Assembly (NCBI RefSeq): GCF_038561935.1
Contig: NZ_CP102770.1
Location: 1,984,001 to 2,048,000, forward strand
DNA length: 64,000 nt
Reading direction: 5' to 3'
Origin: Myxococcus stipitatus
Lineage (GTDB): Bacteria > Myxococcota > Myxococcia > Myxococcales > Myxococcaceae
Made by a program: the position numbers and the translations under genes. Positions 33,521 to 41,231 of this stretch are shown piece by piece (positions within the stretch are counted from its first letter, which is position 1; each line of letters begins with the position of its first letter). The notes beneath the pieces were generated by a model. That model was given only the letters and a program-made list of their open reading frames with translations. It did no database searches and was not told the origin of the DNA.

Positions 33521-34701
33521 CACGCCACCTCCTTCGCCCAGAAGCGCGGCGAGACCTTCTTGTCGGCGTGCGCGTCGAGCTCGGCCTTGAGCAGCGAGAC
33601 GCGGGGCTTGTCGAGCTTCTTGCCCAGCGACTTGAGGAGCGCGTCGAGCGCCTTCTTGTCGATGGTCCCGAGCTTGCCGAGCACCTCGTCGCGCGAGAGC
33701 CCCGTGGCCTCGGAAAGCAGCGAGAGCGTCGGATCGAGCGGGTAGTCGAGGCTCGTCGTGGTGAACATCCGGTAGCGGACGCCGCCGAGGACGAGCTCGT
33801 CCTGCTCCGTCAGGTGCGCCTTGAGGATGTCCTCCAGCTCCTCCTTCCGCGCGTAGAGCACCTTGGCGAGGCGGGCGACCTCCTCGCGCTCGCGCGCGAC
33901 GGCCTCGAGGTCCGCGAGGTCCTCGCAGAGGAACTCGCGCTTGCCCTTGAGCGCGTCGGCGTACGCCGGGCACTGCTTGCGATGGTCGCAGTAGGAGCAG
34001 TTGGCGTTGAGGCGCGCCGGGTACTCCGTCGCGGTCTCGGTCTGCCGTCCGAGCGTCTCGACGTAGGCGAGCGCGTCGGCGAGTTGCTCCTCGGTGCGCG
34101 TCGTCTCCTGCCGGACGCCGTGGCGCAGCATCCAGAACGTCAACTTCACCTTCTTCGCCCAGGGCCAGAGGCGCTGCGCGGCCACGTGGTAGAGCGAGAG
34201 CTGCAGCGAGGTGTCGACCTCGTCGCGCGTGAAGAGCTGGTGGTTGGTCTTGTAGTCGATGACCTCGACGGTCTCGTCATCGACCCAGTCGACGCGGTCG
34301 ATGAAGCCGAGGACCGTGAACGGCCCCACCGGCAGCCGGAACTCCTTCTCGATGGCGAGGACGTCGCGGTGGTCGACGACGCCCTGGTCGCGGATGAAGT
34401 CGCGCAGGATGCGCAGCCCCTCGGCGAACACGTCCATGCCGGTGAGCTGCTCGGCGCTCCACGCCTCGCGATAGAGCTCGATGGCGCGCTCCTCGGAGAG
34501 CGGGCCCGAGCGCTCGTCGTCGAGCACCTCCTTCATCAGCCGCTCGAGGACGGCGTGGATGGTCTTGCCGAAGCGGAGCGCCAGCCCGGGCTCGGCCTGC
34601 TTCTTCTCGATGTAGTGCAGGCGGTAGCTGAGGGGGCACTGCTCGAATCGCGTAAGCCGCGAGTACGAGAGGTGCTGGTTCTTGAACGGTGCGTTGGTCA
34701 T
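33520..34701 (-). CDS. RecB/Cas4-family PD-(D/E)XK nuclease
   Basis: The 393-residue protein begins [20 protein letters not shown] and [13 protein letters not shown], a signature of the PDDEXK_1 (RecB-like) family. The catalytic part is [20 protein letters not shown] then IDYKTN (D...ExxK-like). The Cys set [13 protein letters not shown] with the Cys in CPLSYR can hold a 4Fe-4S cluster as in Cas4/AddB. It overlaps its upstream neighbour by 4 nt. It likely acts in phage recombination or DNA end processing. Confidence 0.88.
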   Translation of the reverse strand: MTNAPFKNQHLSYSRLTRFEQCPLSYRLHYIEKKQAEPGLALRFGKTIHAVLERLMKEVLDDERSGPLSEERAIELYREAWSAEQLTGMDVFAEGLRILRDFIRDQGVVDHRDVLAIEKEFRLPVGPFTVLGFIDRVDWVDDETVEVIDYKTNHQLFTRDEVDTSLQLSLYHVAAQRLWPWAKKVKLTFWMLRHGVRQETTRTEEQLADALAYVETLGRQTETATEYPARLNANCSYCDHRKQCPAYADALKGKREFLCEDLADLEAVAREREEVARLAKVLYARKEELEDILKAHLTEQDELVLGGVRYRMFTTTSLDYPLDPTLSLLSEATGLSRDEVLGKLGTIDKKALDALLKSLGKKLDKPRVSLLKAELDAHADKKVSPRFWAKEVA

Positions 34702-35354
34702 GAGCGCCTCGAAGGGCGCTCTGGGCGCTCAGGGTTGTTGGGGTTGGTCTTCTCGATCTTCTCGAACGAGACGATGTGCGAGCCCGGGAACACGCTCATG
34801 ACGCGCGCGAGCGTCGCGGCGTGTTCGGGTGTGATCTCCTTGCGGTCCCGGCCCGTGTAAGCGGGCACCAGCCAGACGTCGCCGTACGTCTCCGAGCGCA
34901 GGAGCACCTCGACCCCGAGCGCCTTGAACGACTCGATGTTGTCGGTGGTGAAGCCGCGGAGCTGGTCGACGTCGACGGCGGGCGTCGCGTCGGCGTCGGA
35001 CCTCGGAGCAACCGTCATCGGTGCGGGCGGCGACGCCTTCGGCGCCGGTGCGGGCGTGGCGACCTCGGGCAACGGGTTGCCGAACAGGTCGCGCGCCACC
35101 GGCTTCGGGGCGGGGGGCTCCTCGAGGACGGGCGCGGGCGCGACGACTGGGAGCGTGCGCTTGTTGGGCCCGTTGTGCTTCTGCCACTCGGTGCAGACGA
35201 ACTCGTCCGGCAGGAGGCACGTGCCGCCCTGTTGGAAGTGGAGGCAGCGCTTGCCCTCGCCCCGCGTGTACTTCTCGCAGGTGATGCCGGGCGGACGTTC
35301 GGCGGCCGGCGTGGGCGGCGGCGGTGCTGGTCTGATGAGGTCCCTGAGAGCCAT
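34698..35354 (-). CDS. Early phage protein with Cys-rich N-terminus
   Basis: The 218-residue product starts [20 protein letters not shown]. It has a Cys cluster ([24 protein letters not shown]) at about residues 26-54, then a long Pro/Ala-rich linker, then a compact C-terminal domain with [20 protein letters not shown]. It is the first gene of the nuclease operon, with a 40-nt leader after promoter copy G. No family is recognised. Confidence 0.72.
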   Translation of the reverse strand: MALRDLIRPAPPPPTPAAERPPGITCEKYTRGEGKRCLHFQQGGTCLLPDEFVCTEWQKHNGPNKRTLPVVAPAPVLEEPPAPKPVARDLFGNPLPEVATPAPAPKASPPAPMTVAPRSDADATPAVDVDQLRGFTTDNIESFKALGVEVLLRSETYGDVWLVPAYTGRDRKEITPEHAATLARVMSVFPGSHIVSFEKIEKTNPNNPERPERPSRRS

Positions 35355-35393
35355 CGCGTTCCTGGCCGGCGCCTTCGAGCGGCTTCGGTGGGT

Positions 35394-35426
35394 GGGGAAA
35401 CGCGGACTCGCTCAGCGATATGGGAC
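35394..35426 (-). promoter_or_regulatory. Phage-type promoter element, copy G (nuclease operon)
   Basis: On the minus strand CTGTCCC, 21 nt, TTTCCCC. It lies between the gene ending at 35412 and the one starting at 35354, and partly overlaps the former's end. Confidence 0.68.
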
Positions 35427-35948
35427 AGGATTCGGACGGGCGCCGACGAATTCGTACGCAGAGGGGACATGGAGGACGACGACGCGGCGGCGGTCCTCCT
35501 CGGGGCCGAAGCGCGCGCGCTCGGAGCGGGCAACGACGACGTTGCGGAAGTGCAGCCACCCGAAGTGAAAGAGGCTCCGGGCTTCAGCCTGCGTGAGCCG
35601 TCCGCGTCCGGCCTTGAACAGCGCGGGTCCCGCCGACGCGAGGTGGACTGCGATGTGCTCGTCCTTCAGCCGCATGAAGTGCTCGCGCTCCTTCAGCGTG
35701 CCCTCCTCGATGCCGAGCAGGATGTTGAGCACCAGCTCGGGGAGCGCGTGCCGCTTGTCCTCGGCGTACCGGCGCTCGCGGTTCATCGAGCGCATCAGGC
35801 GGTCCGAGGAGACGCGCGAGATGAGCCCGGCCTGCGTGAGCCGCGCCGCGAGGCGCTGGAACTCGAGGATGAGCGCGTCGCGCTCCTCCTTCGTCGGGAA
35901 CGGGAGCGGGGCGTTCGAGGCGTCGTGGTCGGTGGCGGTGTCGTTCAT
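35412..35948 (-). CDS. Helical early protein, unknown
   Basis: The ATG at 35948 comes 5 nt after the TTTCCC box with no SD, so it is probably read from a leaderless message. The 178-residue product starts MNDTATDHDASNAPLPFPTK and is helical (RLAARLTQAGLISRVSSDRL and LPELVLNILLGIEEGTLKER), ending with strands RRVVVLHVPSAYEFVGARP. The next gene's promoter overlaps its end. No family is recognised. Confidence 0.68.
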   Translation of the reverse strand: MNDTATDHDASNAPLPFPTKEERDALILEFQRLAARLTQAGLISRVSSDRLMRSMNRERRYAEDKRHALPELVLNILLGIEEGTLKEREHFMRLKDEHIAVHLASAGPALFKAGRGRLTQAEARSLFHFGWLHFRNVVVARSERARFGPEEDRRRVVVLHVPSAYEFVGARPNPVPYR

Positions 35949-36428
35949 GGGTGGGGAAAAGCGACCCTGAACGATGGAACGGGACAGCGACCTCGCAGGC
36001 TGTGACCGGGACGGCGTTCGCGCCCGGGACCCCAGGACAGGGCCTCGGCTGACCAACGCCGTACCTGTCCGCCGCTTTCTCCAGCAATGACAGGTGCTTG
36101 GCGCGACTTGGACAGCGGACGCCGTCCGGTGGGTAGCAGCACATGCGCTGCGCGGGACCTTCTTCGAAGCGCCGAAGGCTCGAAGGCGCCCCCCGAGAAA
36201 TCGCGAAGTCGTTCTGAGTAGAGCTACTCGAACGAAGCTGTCCACAGGGAGAAGAGATACGTAACCACTGAAGAAGAGAAGAGAAACGGCTGGACAGCGA
36301 CGTGTCCGGGCCTGTCCACCTGCTGTCCACCAGTCCCAGGCGCGAAGTCCGTCCCGACGCCTTCAGCTTCGAGCAGCGCGCTGTGACGTGTGACGATCTT
36401 CGGGGAGGCGCGGAGGGGCCGGCGACGC
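35949..36428. other. 480-bp gene-free region, candidate replication origin or control region
   Basis: No gene is supported. GGACAG or CTGTCC occurs eight times: 35982, 36035, 36065, 36110, 36238, 36292, 36312 and 36323 (starts). Three copies continue as GACAGCG. CTGTCCACA at 36238 differs from a DnaA box at one base. An A/G-rich stretch lies at 36248-36287. This suggests iteron-like binding sites near an origin. Confidence 0.5.
35953..35985 (-). promoter_or_regulatory. Phage-type promoter element, copy H
   Basis: On the minus strand CTGTCCC, 21 nt, TTTCCCC, followed by ACCC and the ATG at 35948. The arrangement from box to start is the same as in copy I at 51.2 kb. Confidence 0.72.
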
Positions 36429-37154
36429 TCAGCGCCAGAGCTCCATCCGCAGCCCACGCGTGTCGACCGGCGGCGACGCAGGGATGACAGCGGCCACGCC
36501 CGATGCGATGCGGGCGGCGGACCAGCACGCGATGCACGCGTCAAGCAGGTCGTCGGCCTTCACGCCCACCGGGAGACGCGGCCCCAGGAGCTTCAGGGGG
36601 GTGGCGAGCCCAAGGCGCGCCAGCAGGCGTTCACGTTCAATCCGCCCGGCCTTGCGCTTCTTGGAGTGAACCATCGGCTTGCCGCCGTTCGCTTCGGCGA
36701 AGGACAGCTCGGGATGGACTTCGCGTACTACCTGCTGGTGCTTCGGGGTGAGCGCGGCGTCGACCTGGTCGATCTTGGGCACGATGGCGAAGGCCTGCTG
36801 GGACAGGCCGGGCGCGCCTGGGTTGCTCCCTCTGTTGGCGCTCGACACCGTCGCGTAGTCGCCGCCGGCGCGACACGCCGCGACGGCGCTGCGGGTCGGA
36901 GCCGAGAAGACGCTCGATGCTCGCGATCCGAGGAGCTGCCGCGCGTCGACTTCGCATGCTCGTCCGCCGGCCACCGCGATGTCGAGGAGGCCGATGGGGA
37001 TGTCGACGGCGATCACCGACGGCGCTTCCGGCAGCGCGAGCACCGCCGCGAAGTCGGGCACGACGCGCGCGACGCGGGTGTTGAGCGCCAGGTCGTTCAG
37101 CACGACGACCCAGCCCGTCTTACACCCATCGACGCCCGCGACCCACGCCATCAC
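36429..37154 (-). CDS. DUF429 predicted RNase H-like nuclease
   Basis: The 241-residue protein starts MMAWVAGVDGCKTGWVVVLN, the hallmark of DUF429, a family predicted to have an RNase H-like nuclease fold. The second conserved region is VIAVDIPIGLLD at about residues 47-58, followed by RQLLGSRASSVFSAPTRSAV and VHPELSFAEANGGKPM. The gene starts by a 4-nt overlap with the GmrSD-like gene, so the two are coupled. This pairing suggests that it acts in the same process, possibly on modified DNA or its products. Confidence 0.85.
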   Translation of the reverse strand: MMAWVAGVDGCKTGWVVVLNDLALNTRVARVVPDFAAVLALPEAPSVIAVDIPIGLLDIAVAGGRACEVDARQLLGSRASSVFSAPTRSAVAACRAGGDYATVSSANRGSNPGAPGLSQQAFAIVPKIDQVDAALTPKHQQVVREVHPELSFAEANGGKPMVHSKKRKAGRIERERLLARLGLATPLKLLGPRLPVGVKADDLLDACIACWSAARIASGVAAVIPASPPVDTRGLRMELWR

Positions 37155-38803
37155 TCAGGGCGCGGCCAGATAGCCTTCGCCTTCATGAAGACCAGATCCG
37201 TCCGCTCGCGCAACTCTGTCTCGGTCCACCGCTCGCGCGCCGCGATCCACTTGTTCATCTCGAAGTGGCTGTCGCTGAGGAGCGCCTTCTTCTTCGGGAA
37301 CGGGTCGTTCGAGAGCTCGCTGTTGTAGCCCGTGAGCGTGAGGTTCCCGAGGAGGTCGAGCCACTTCTCGTGGATGTCGTCGGCGCCAGCGCCGAGCATC
37401 GTCCGCCACTCGGCGTTCAGCGTCTGCGGCATCACGTGCTCGATCGTCGCGCTCTCGAAGGTCGCGGGCTCCTTGTGGCCGTGGTGCTCCTCGAGCGTCT
37501 CGAGCAGAAACTTGCAGCGGTCGATCGGCTGCGCATACGCGCGGTAGCGGAGGAGCGACTCCTTGAACTCCTCGTCCTTCGGCCAGCGCCGCCCGCTCGT
37601 TCCCGCCGCGAGCGTCTTGCTGAGCCAGGCGGGGATGTCGGCGTTGGGCATCTCCTTCGCGATTGAGAGGAAGATGCGCTTGAGTTGGTTCGTCGGGACG
37701 CCGCAGACCGTGCGGCGCACCGCGAAGGACTCGATCGTCGCGAGACACTTCGCGACGTCCACCGCCGAGACGATGCCCTTCGACTTCGCCTCGAGGAGCT
37801 TCAGGATGAAGGGGTTGGCGGTCGCGATCTCCCAGCGCCGCAGCCGACCGAGCCCCGTGGCAATGTTCTCGTCGATCGGCTTCTTGAGTCCAACGATCTC
37901 GGCGTAGAGCAGCGAGGCCTGCTGCATGCGCTGCAACTCGGCGGCGATGGAGGCGTCCGAGACCGAGAGCAGCCGCTTCTTGAGGACGCTGTAGATCGCC
38001 GACTTCGCGACCTCCTCGCCGGTCATCATGAGGAACTGCCTCATGAACTCGGTGAGGTGCTCGCCGGGCAGCAGCGCCTGCATCGGGAGCCACGCCTCCT
38101 CGTAGGACTTCTGCTGCGCGTTCGAGTGCAGGCGCAGGAGCAGGTAGTTCCGAATGAGGTCGGCTTGGGTGAGCGGAGCGCCCTTGGCGTTCAGGCTCTC
38201 GAAGATGAGGTACGGGTCGTCCGTGTCGCCGAGGTGGATCGCGACGACGGTGAGCCGGTTCTGGATGGCGTTAGTGAGCCGGTCGAGGTCGAGCTTCTCG
38301 CCGTCGGAGTCCGTGCCCGCGATCTTCTTCTTGAAGAACTCCAACGCCTCCGTGAAGCGCGTGCCGGGCTGGGGCTTCGCGCTGACGAGCGACTGGAAGG
38401 CAGGGCGGTCCGGCTGCGTCGGCAGGAGCTTGAAGTAGTCGAGCTCGTCGTAGTCCTCGTTGATGAGGAGCTTCGTCAGTCGCCGGTACTCCTTCGACTC
38501 CGGGTCGAGGAACGCTCGAATGGCGCAGATGAGCACCGCGATCGTCGTGAGGCGCTGCTGGCCGTCGATGACCAGGAACTTCGACACGCCGACGGGCACC
38601 GAGCGCGCGGGAGCGGTCACGATCGCGCCGGTGAAGTGCGTGGCGACCGTGTCCTCCTCGCTCCGCTCGTACTGCTCGAGGAGGTCGGCCCAGAGCGTCT
38701 CCCAGTCCTTGGTGGTCCACTCGTAGGAGCGCTGGAACAGCGGCACCATCATCTGCTTCGTGCCGTCGAAAAACTCTGTGATCTTGCTAGGACGCGCTTC
38801 CAT
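37151..38803 (-). CDS. Single-chain GmrSD-like type IV restriction protein (DUF262-DUF1524)
   Basis: The start is ATG 38803 (MEARPSKITEFFDGTKQMMV) with a weak TGAGG. The 550-residue protein has a DUF262/GmrS part with PLFQRSYEW (21-29) and DGQQRLTT (80-87). It ends with a DUF1524/GmrD nuclease part with ATIEHVMPQTLNAEW and a following NLGNLTL-like stretch (LLGNLTLTGYNSELSND). Such enzymes cleave modified (for example glucosylated hydroxymethylcytosine) DNA. In a phage it would guard against other phages. Both halves are intact. Confidence 0.88.
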   Translation of the reverse strand: MEARPSKITEFFDGTKQMMVPLFQRSYEWTTKDWETLWADLLEQYERSEEDTVATHFTGAIVTAPARSVPVGVSKFLVIDGQQRLTTIAVLICAIRAFLDPESKEYRRLTKLLINEDYDELDYFKLLPTQPDRPAFQSLVSAKPQPGTRFTEALEFFKKKIAGTDSDGEKLDLDRLTNAIQNRLTVVAIHLGDTDDPYLIFESLNAKGAPLTQADLIRNYLLLRLHSNAQQKSYEEAWLPMQALLPGEHLTEFMRQFLMMTGEEVAKSAIYSVLKKRLLSVSDASIAAELQRMQQASLLYAEIVGLKKPIDENIATGLGRLRRWEIATANPFILKLLEAKSKGIVSAVDVAKCLATIESFAVRRTVCGVPTNQLKRIFLSIAKEMPNADIPAWLSKTLAAGTSGRRWPKDEEFKESLLRYRAYAQPIDRCKFLLETLEEHHGHKEPATFESATIEHVMPQTLNAEWRTMLGAGADDIHEKWLDLLGNLTLTGYNSELSNDPFPKKKALLSDSHFEMNKWIAARERWTETELRERTDLVFMKAKAIWPRPE

Positions 38804-39041
38804 CCGGGGCCTCAGGCGGTGGTGACGACGTAGGATCACAGACTGACCCGGGACGCGTCCAGCGTCGCGAACGCCGTCCCGGCGGCGCCCATCCCGACCG
38901 GGCCAAGGAGCCGCGCCAGGAGGGGAGGGGGGAACCCATCCCGGAGTCGCGGCGCATTCCCACCCTCGATCCCCCCATGGGCTCGCCACCGAGGCTGCTC
39001 CCGTACCCGCCGATGCCCGGTGGGCCGCGAGGAGACAGCCC

Positions 39042-39281
39042 ATGAAGACCCAGTCCACCACCACCGACTGCCGCTGCAAGGCCTGCGGCGCCCTGCTGGC
39101 CAAGCTCGATCGTGACAGCCTCACCATCCGTCGCGGCGACATGCAGATCGTCGTCACCGGCGACAGCACCGTGTCGGTCACCTGCTACCGCGACCGCTGC
39201 CGCACGTTGAACGTGCTCGCGTCGCGCAGGCCGACCACGCCGTCGCCCGCGTCCGCGCTCCCGAGGGCGACCGCCGCGTAG
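39042..39281 (+). CDS. Com-like zinc-binding regulatory protein
   Basis: The 79-residue protein starts MKTQSTTTDCRCKACGALLA with GAGGAGA upstream. It has C-x-C-x2-C and a later CYRDRCRTLNV pair, like the Mu Com family (RCKxCxxLL... then CxxC). Mu Com promotes translation of the mom DNA-modification gene by remodelling its mRNA. No mom-like gene is seen next to it. Here it could regulate the sigma-like gene that follows, or the methylase polyprotein. Confidence 0.65.
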   Translation: MKTQSTTTDCRCKACGALLAKLDRDSLTIRRGDMQIVVTGDSTVSVTCYRDRCRTLNVLASRRPTTPSPASALPRATAA

Positions 39282-39313
39282 CTCGCGGCCTCCTCCCTCA
39301 CCTCCAGTCCACC

Positions 39314-39384
39314 GAGCGCATGACGCCCTAAACACGGCACCAAGGAGCGCCTGACGCCCGCCGGAAAGGCGGCGCGTCATGCGC
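39314..39384 (+). promoter_or_regulatory. Three operator-like words around the sigma-like gene start
   Basis: GAGCGCATGACGCCC (39314-39328) and GAGCGCCTGACGCCC (39345-39359) are direct. GCGCGTCATGCGC (39372-39384) is inverted and covers the ATG. The second and third can pair to form a hairpin that includes the start. They suggest control of transcription or translation of this gene. Confidence 0.6.
39327..39334 (+). promoter_or_regulatory. Possible XRE operator half-site upstream of the sigma-like gene
   Basis: CCTAAACA matches the core of the two operators flanking the repressor operon (50056-50070 and 51179-51192). It lies about 45 nt before the start codon. It is a half-site only. Confidence 0.35.
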
Positions 39385-40218
39385 GCAAGCTGGGAGGCTC
39401 TGCACGCGGGCCTCGAACGTTCCCTTCGTACTCTTCAGGCAGACCACGCGTTCCAAAAGGCGAAGCAGCAACACCCCGCGCTCGCGGGGTTCGACGAGCC
39501 CAAGAAGCTCGTCGCGCACCTCACGAGCAAGCTCGGCGACCTTGACGAGAAGGACCGCATCCTCGGCACTCTCGTCACGCTGGTGCAGCGGCGCGAGCAC
39601 CACGAGCTCGCGAGCGCGCTCCTCTGGCTCGGGCTCTGGCCGGGGCTCGACGCCATCTACCGGCGCCGGCTCCGGCACTTCTCCGGCGAGCTCGACGAGC
39701 TCGTCGCCGACCTGGCCGGTGCGTTCACCGAGCTGGTCGAGCGCCTCGACCTCGATGCCGTTCACCGGGTGGCAGCGACGCTGGTGCGCAGCACCGAGCG
39801 CGACGTGATGGATCATCGCAAGCGCGCGTGGGCCGACGACGCGCACGAGCTCAACGGCGAGCCGAACGAGCCGCTGCGCGATCTCGAGGGTGACATCTTC
39901 AGCGCGAGCTGGTTCGACAAGGCGTCGCTCCAGCGGTGGGCGGCGTCGGGCAACGTCGTCCCCGGCCTCTCGTTCGACGAGGACCTCGCGGTCCTTCGCG
40001 CCTGGCTTCAGCCGATCGTCCGCGAGGACGCCGAGCTGCTGCTCGCGGTGCTCGTGCTGGACGAGACGCAGCGCGAGGCCGGCGAGCGCCTCGGGCTCTC
40101 GCACGACGCGGCCCGCAAGCGCTTCCAGCGCGCGCTGGGTCGCCTCCGCGAGCACCTCGCGAAATCGATGTCCCACTCCGGTCTCGAGGTCCGCGTTTGC
40201 CCCCCACGAAACCGCTGA
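39379..40218 (+). CDS. Sigma-70-like transcription factor
   Basis: The 279-residue protein has a sigma layout. A region-2-like part runs from LLWLGLWPGLDAIYRRRLRH through SGELDELVADLAGAFTELVE to VRSTERDVMDHRKRAW. A region-4-like part is ELLLAVLVLDETQREAGERL then GLSHDAARKRFQRALGRLRE, an ECF-type helix-turn-helix. The N-terminal 75 residues have an extra helical extension. I infer that it drives the phage's GTCCC-N21-TTT(G/C)CC promoters. The gene opens the plus-strand replication block and has operator-like repeats at its start. Confidence 0.75.
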   Translation: MRASWEALHAGLERSLRTLQADHAFQKAKQQHPALAGFDEPKKLVAHLTSKLGDLDEKDRILGTLVTLVQRREHHELASALLWLGLWPGLDAIYRRRLRHFSGELDELVADLAGAFTELVERLDLDAVHRVAATLVRSTERDVMDHRKRAWADDAHELNGEPNEPLRDLEGDIFSASWFDKASLQRWAASGNVVPGLSFDEDLAVLRAWLQPIVREDAELLLAVLVLDETQREAGERLGLSHDAARKRFQRALGRLREHLAKSMSHSGLEVRVCPPRNR

Positions 40219-40241
40219 ACCACCTGGAGGAGCCCGCCGAC

Positions 40242-40460
40242 ATGAACCACGCGAAGCCCATCCCCAGCCCGACCGACGACGACTTCGTGCGCCTGCCGGG
40301 CCTCTTCCGCCGCTGGGAGATCGAGCAGGTCGTCGACCCCGGCGTGGACTTCCACCTCGAGGAGGCCGGCGAGGCCTCCGACGGAACCCCGCTCTTCGCC
40401 GTGTACCGGCGCGAGCGGACGACGAGCAGCGGCAACCCTAACCCGAAGAAGGAGCAGTGA
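40242..40460 (+). CDS. Small replication-block protein, unknown
   Basis: The ATG at 40242 follows GGAGGAG at good spacing. The 72-residue product starts MNHAKPIPSPTDDDFVRLPG and has a single compact segment LFRRWEIEQVVDPGVDFHLE. It lies between the sigma-like gene and the ssDNA-binding candidate. No family is recognised. Confidence 0.68.
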   Translation: MNHAKPIPSPTDDDFVRLPGLFRRWEIEQVVDPGVDFHLEEAGEASDGTPLFAVYRRERTTSSGNPNPKKEQ

Positions 40461-40463
40461 CCA

Positions 40464-41207
40464 ATGGCACCGAGCATGTGGCAGCAGACCGAAGAGCTGG
40501 CGAAGATGCACGACCAGGGCGGGAGCCTCTGGCTCAAGCTCGCAGGCGACGGCGACAAGGCGGTCGTCGTCTTCCTGGGTGAGCCGCACCCCCGCGAGGT
40601 TTGCTTCGTCGACGGCAAGTACGTCGAGTTCGACGACAAGCTGAAGGCGCAGGGACTCAAGCCCTCGCTGCGCGTCGCGCTCAACGTCGCGCTCTTCGAC
40701 TCGAAGGAGGTGAAGGTCCTCGAGCAGGGCGTGATGTTCTTCAAGGACCTCGTCCGCGTGCGCGAGAAGTACGGGCTCGAGAAGTGGGCCTTCGAGATTC
40801 AGCGCCACGGCGCCGCGAAGGACCCGAAGACGACCTACAGCATCCTGCCCGAGCACCAGCTCTCGGCCGAGCAGCAGAAGGCCTTCCAGGCGCTGCCGCA
40901 GCACGACCTCGCGAAGCTCTACTCGGGCGAGGGCGACGACAAGGGCAGCTCGCTCGACAGCTTCGACAAGAAGGCCGACGCCAAGGGTGACGGCACCATC
41001 TCGCCGAACGTCGCGCAGGGCATCGTCACCGCGCTCAAGGCTCTCCCGCGCGAGGCCACCGACCGCTTCCTCCAGAAGTTCGGCATCCAGCGCATCAAGG
41101 AGCTGCCGACGTCGCAGGTGGAGAAGGCGCGCGCGTTCGTCGAGCAGCTCCAGACGGAGTCCGCCGCGCCTGCCGCTGACGAGACCGAGGTCGACCCGTT
41201 CGCCTGA
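40464..41207 (+). CDS. Putative ssDNA-binding protein
   Basis: The 247-residue protein has a beta-rich first half (GGSLWLKLAGDGDKAVVVFL and KPSLRVALNVALFDSKEVKV) followed by a helical stretch. Its end is acidic with an aromatic residue, DETEVDPFA, like the partner-binding tails of ssDNA-binding proteins. It directly precedes two helicases and the primase, the usual place for such a factor. The assignment rests on this layout, not on a clear family match. Confidence 0.6.
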   Translation: MAPSMWQQTEELAKMHDQGGSLWLKLAGDGDKAVVVFLGEPHPREVCFVDGKYVEFDDKLKAQGLKPSLRVALNVALFDSKEVKVLEQGVMFFKDLVRVREKYGLEKWAFEIQRHGAAKDPKTTYSILPEHQLSAEQQKAFQALPQHDLAKLYSGEGDDKGSSLDSFDKKADAKGDGTISPNVAQGIVTALKALPREATDRFLQKFGIQRIKELPTSQVEKARAFVEQLQTESAAPAADETEVDPFA

Positions 41208-41231
41208 GCGCCGCGGCGCGAGGAGCCACCC

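Noticed and set aside
34776-36005. Plus-strand open frame of 409 codons
   Set aside because: Antisense of two supported minus-strand genes with a poor start and shadow-type composition.
38871-38960. Possible further promoter copy before the Com-like gene (GTCCC and TTCCCACCC present)
   Set aside because: The spacing between the boxes does not match 21 nt and the TTT is incomplete.
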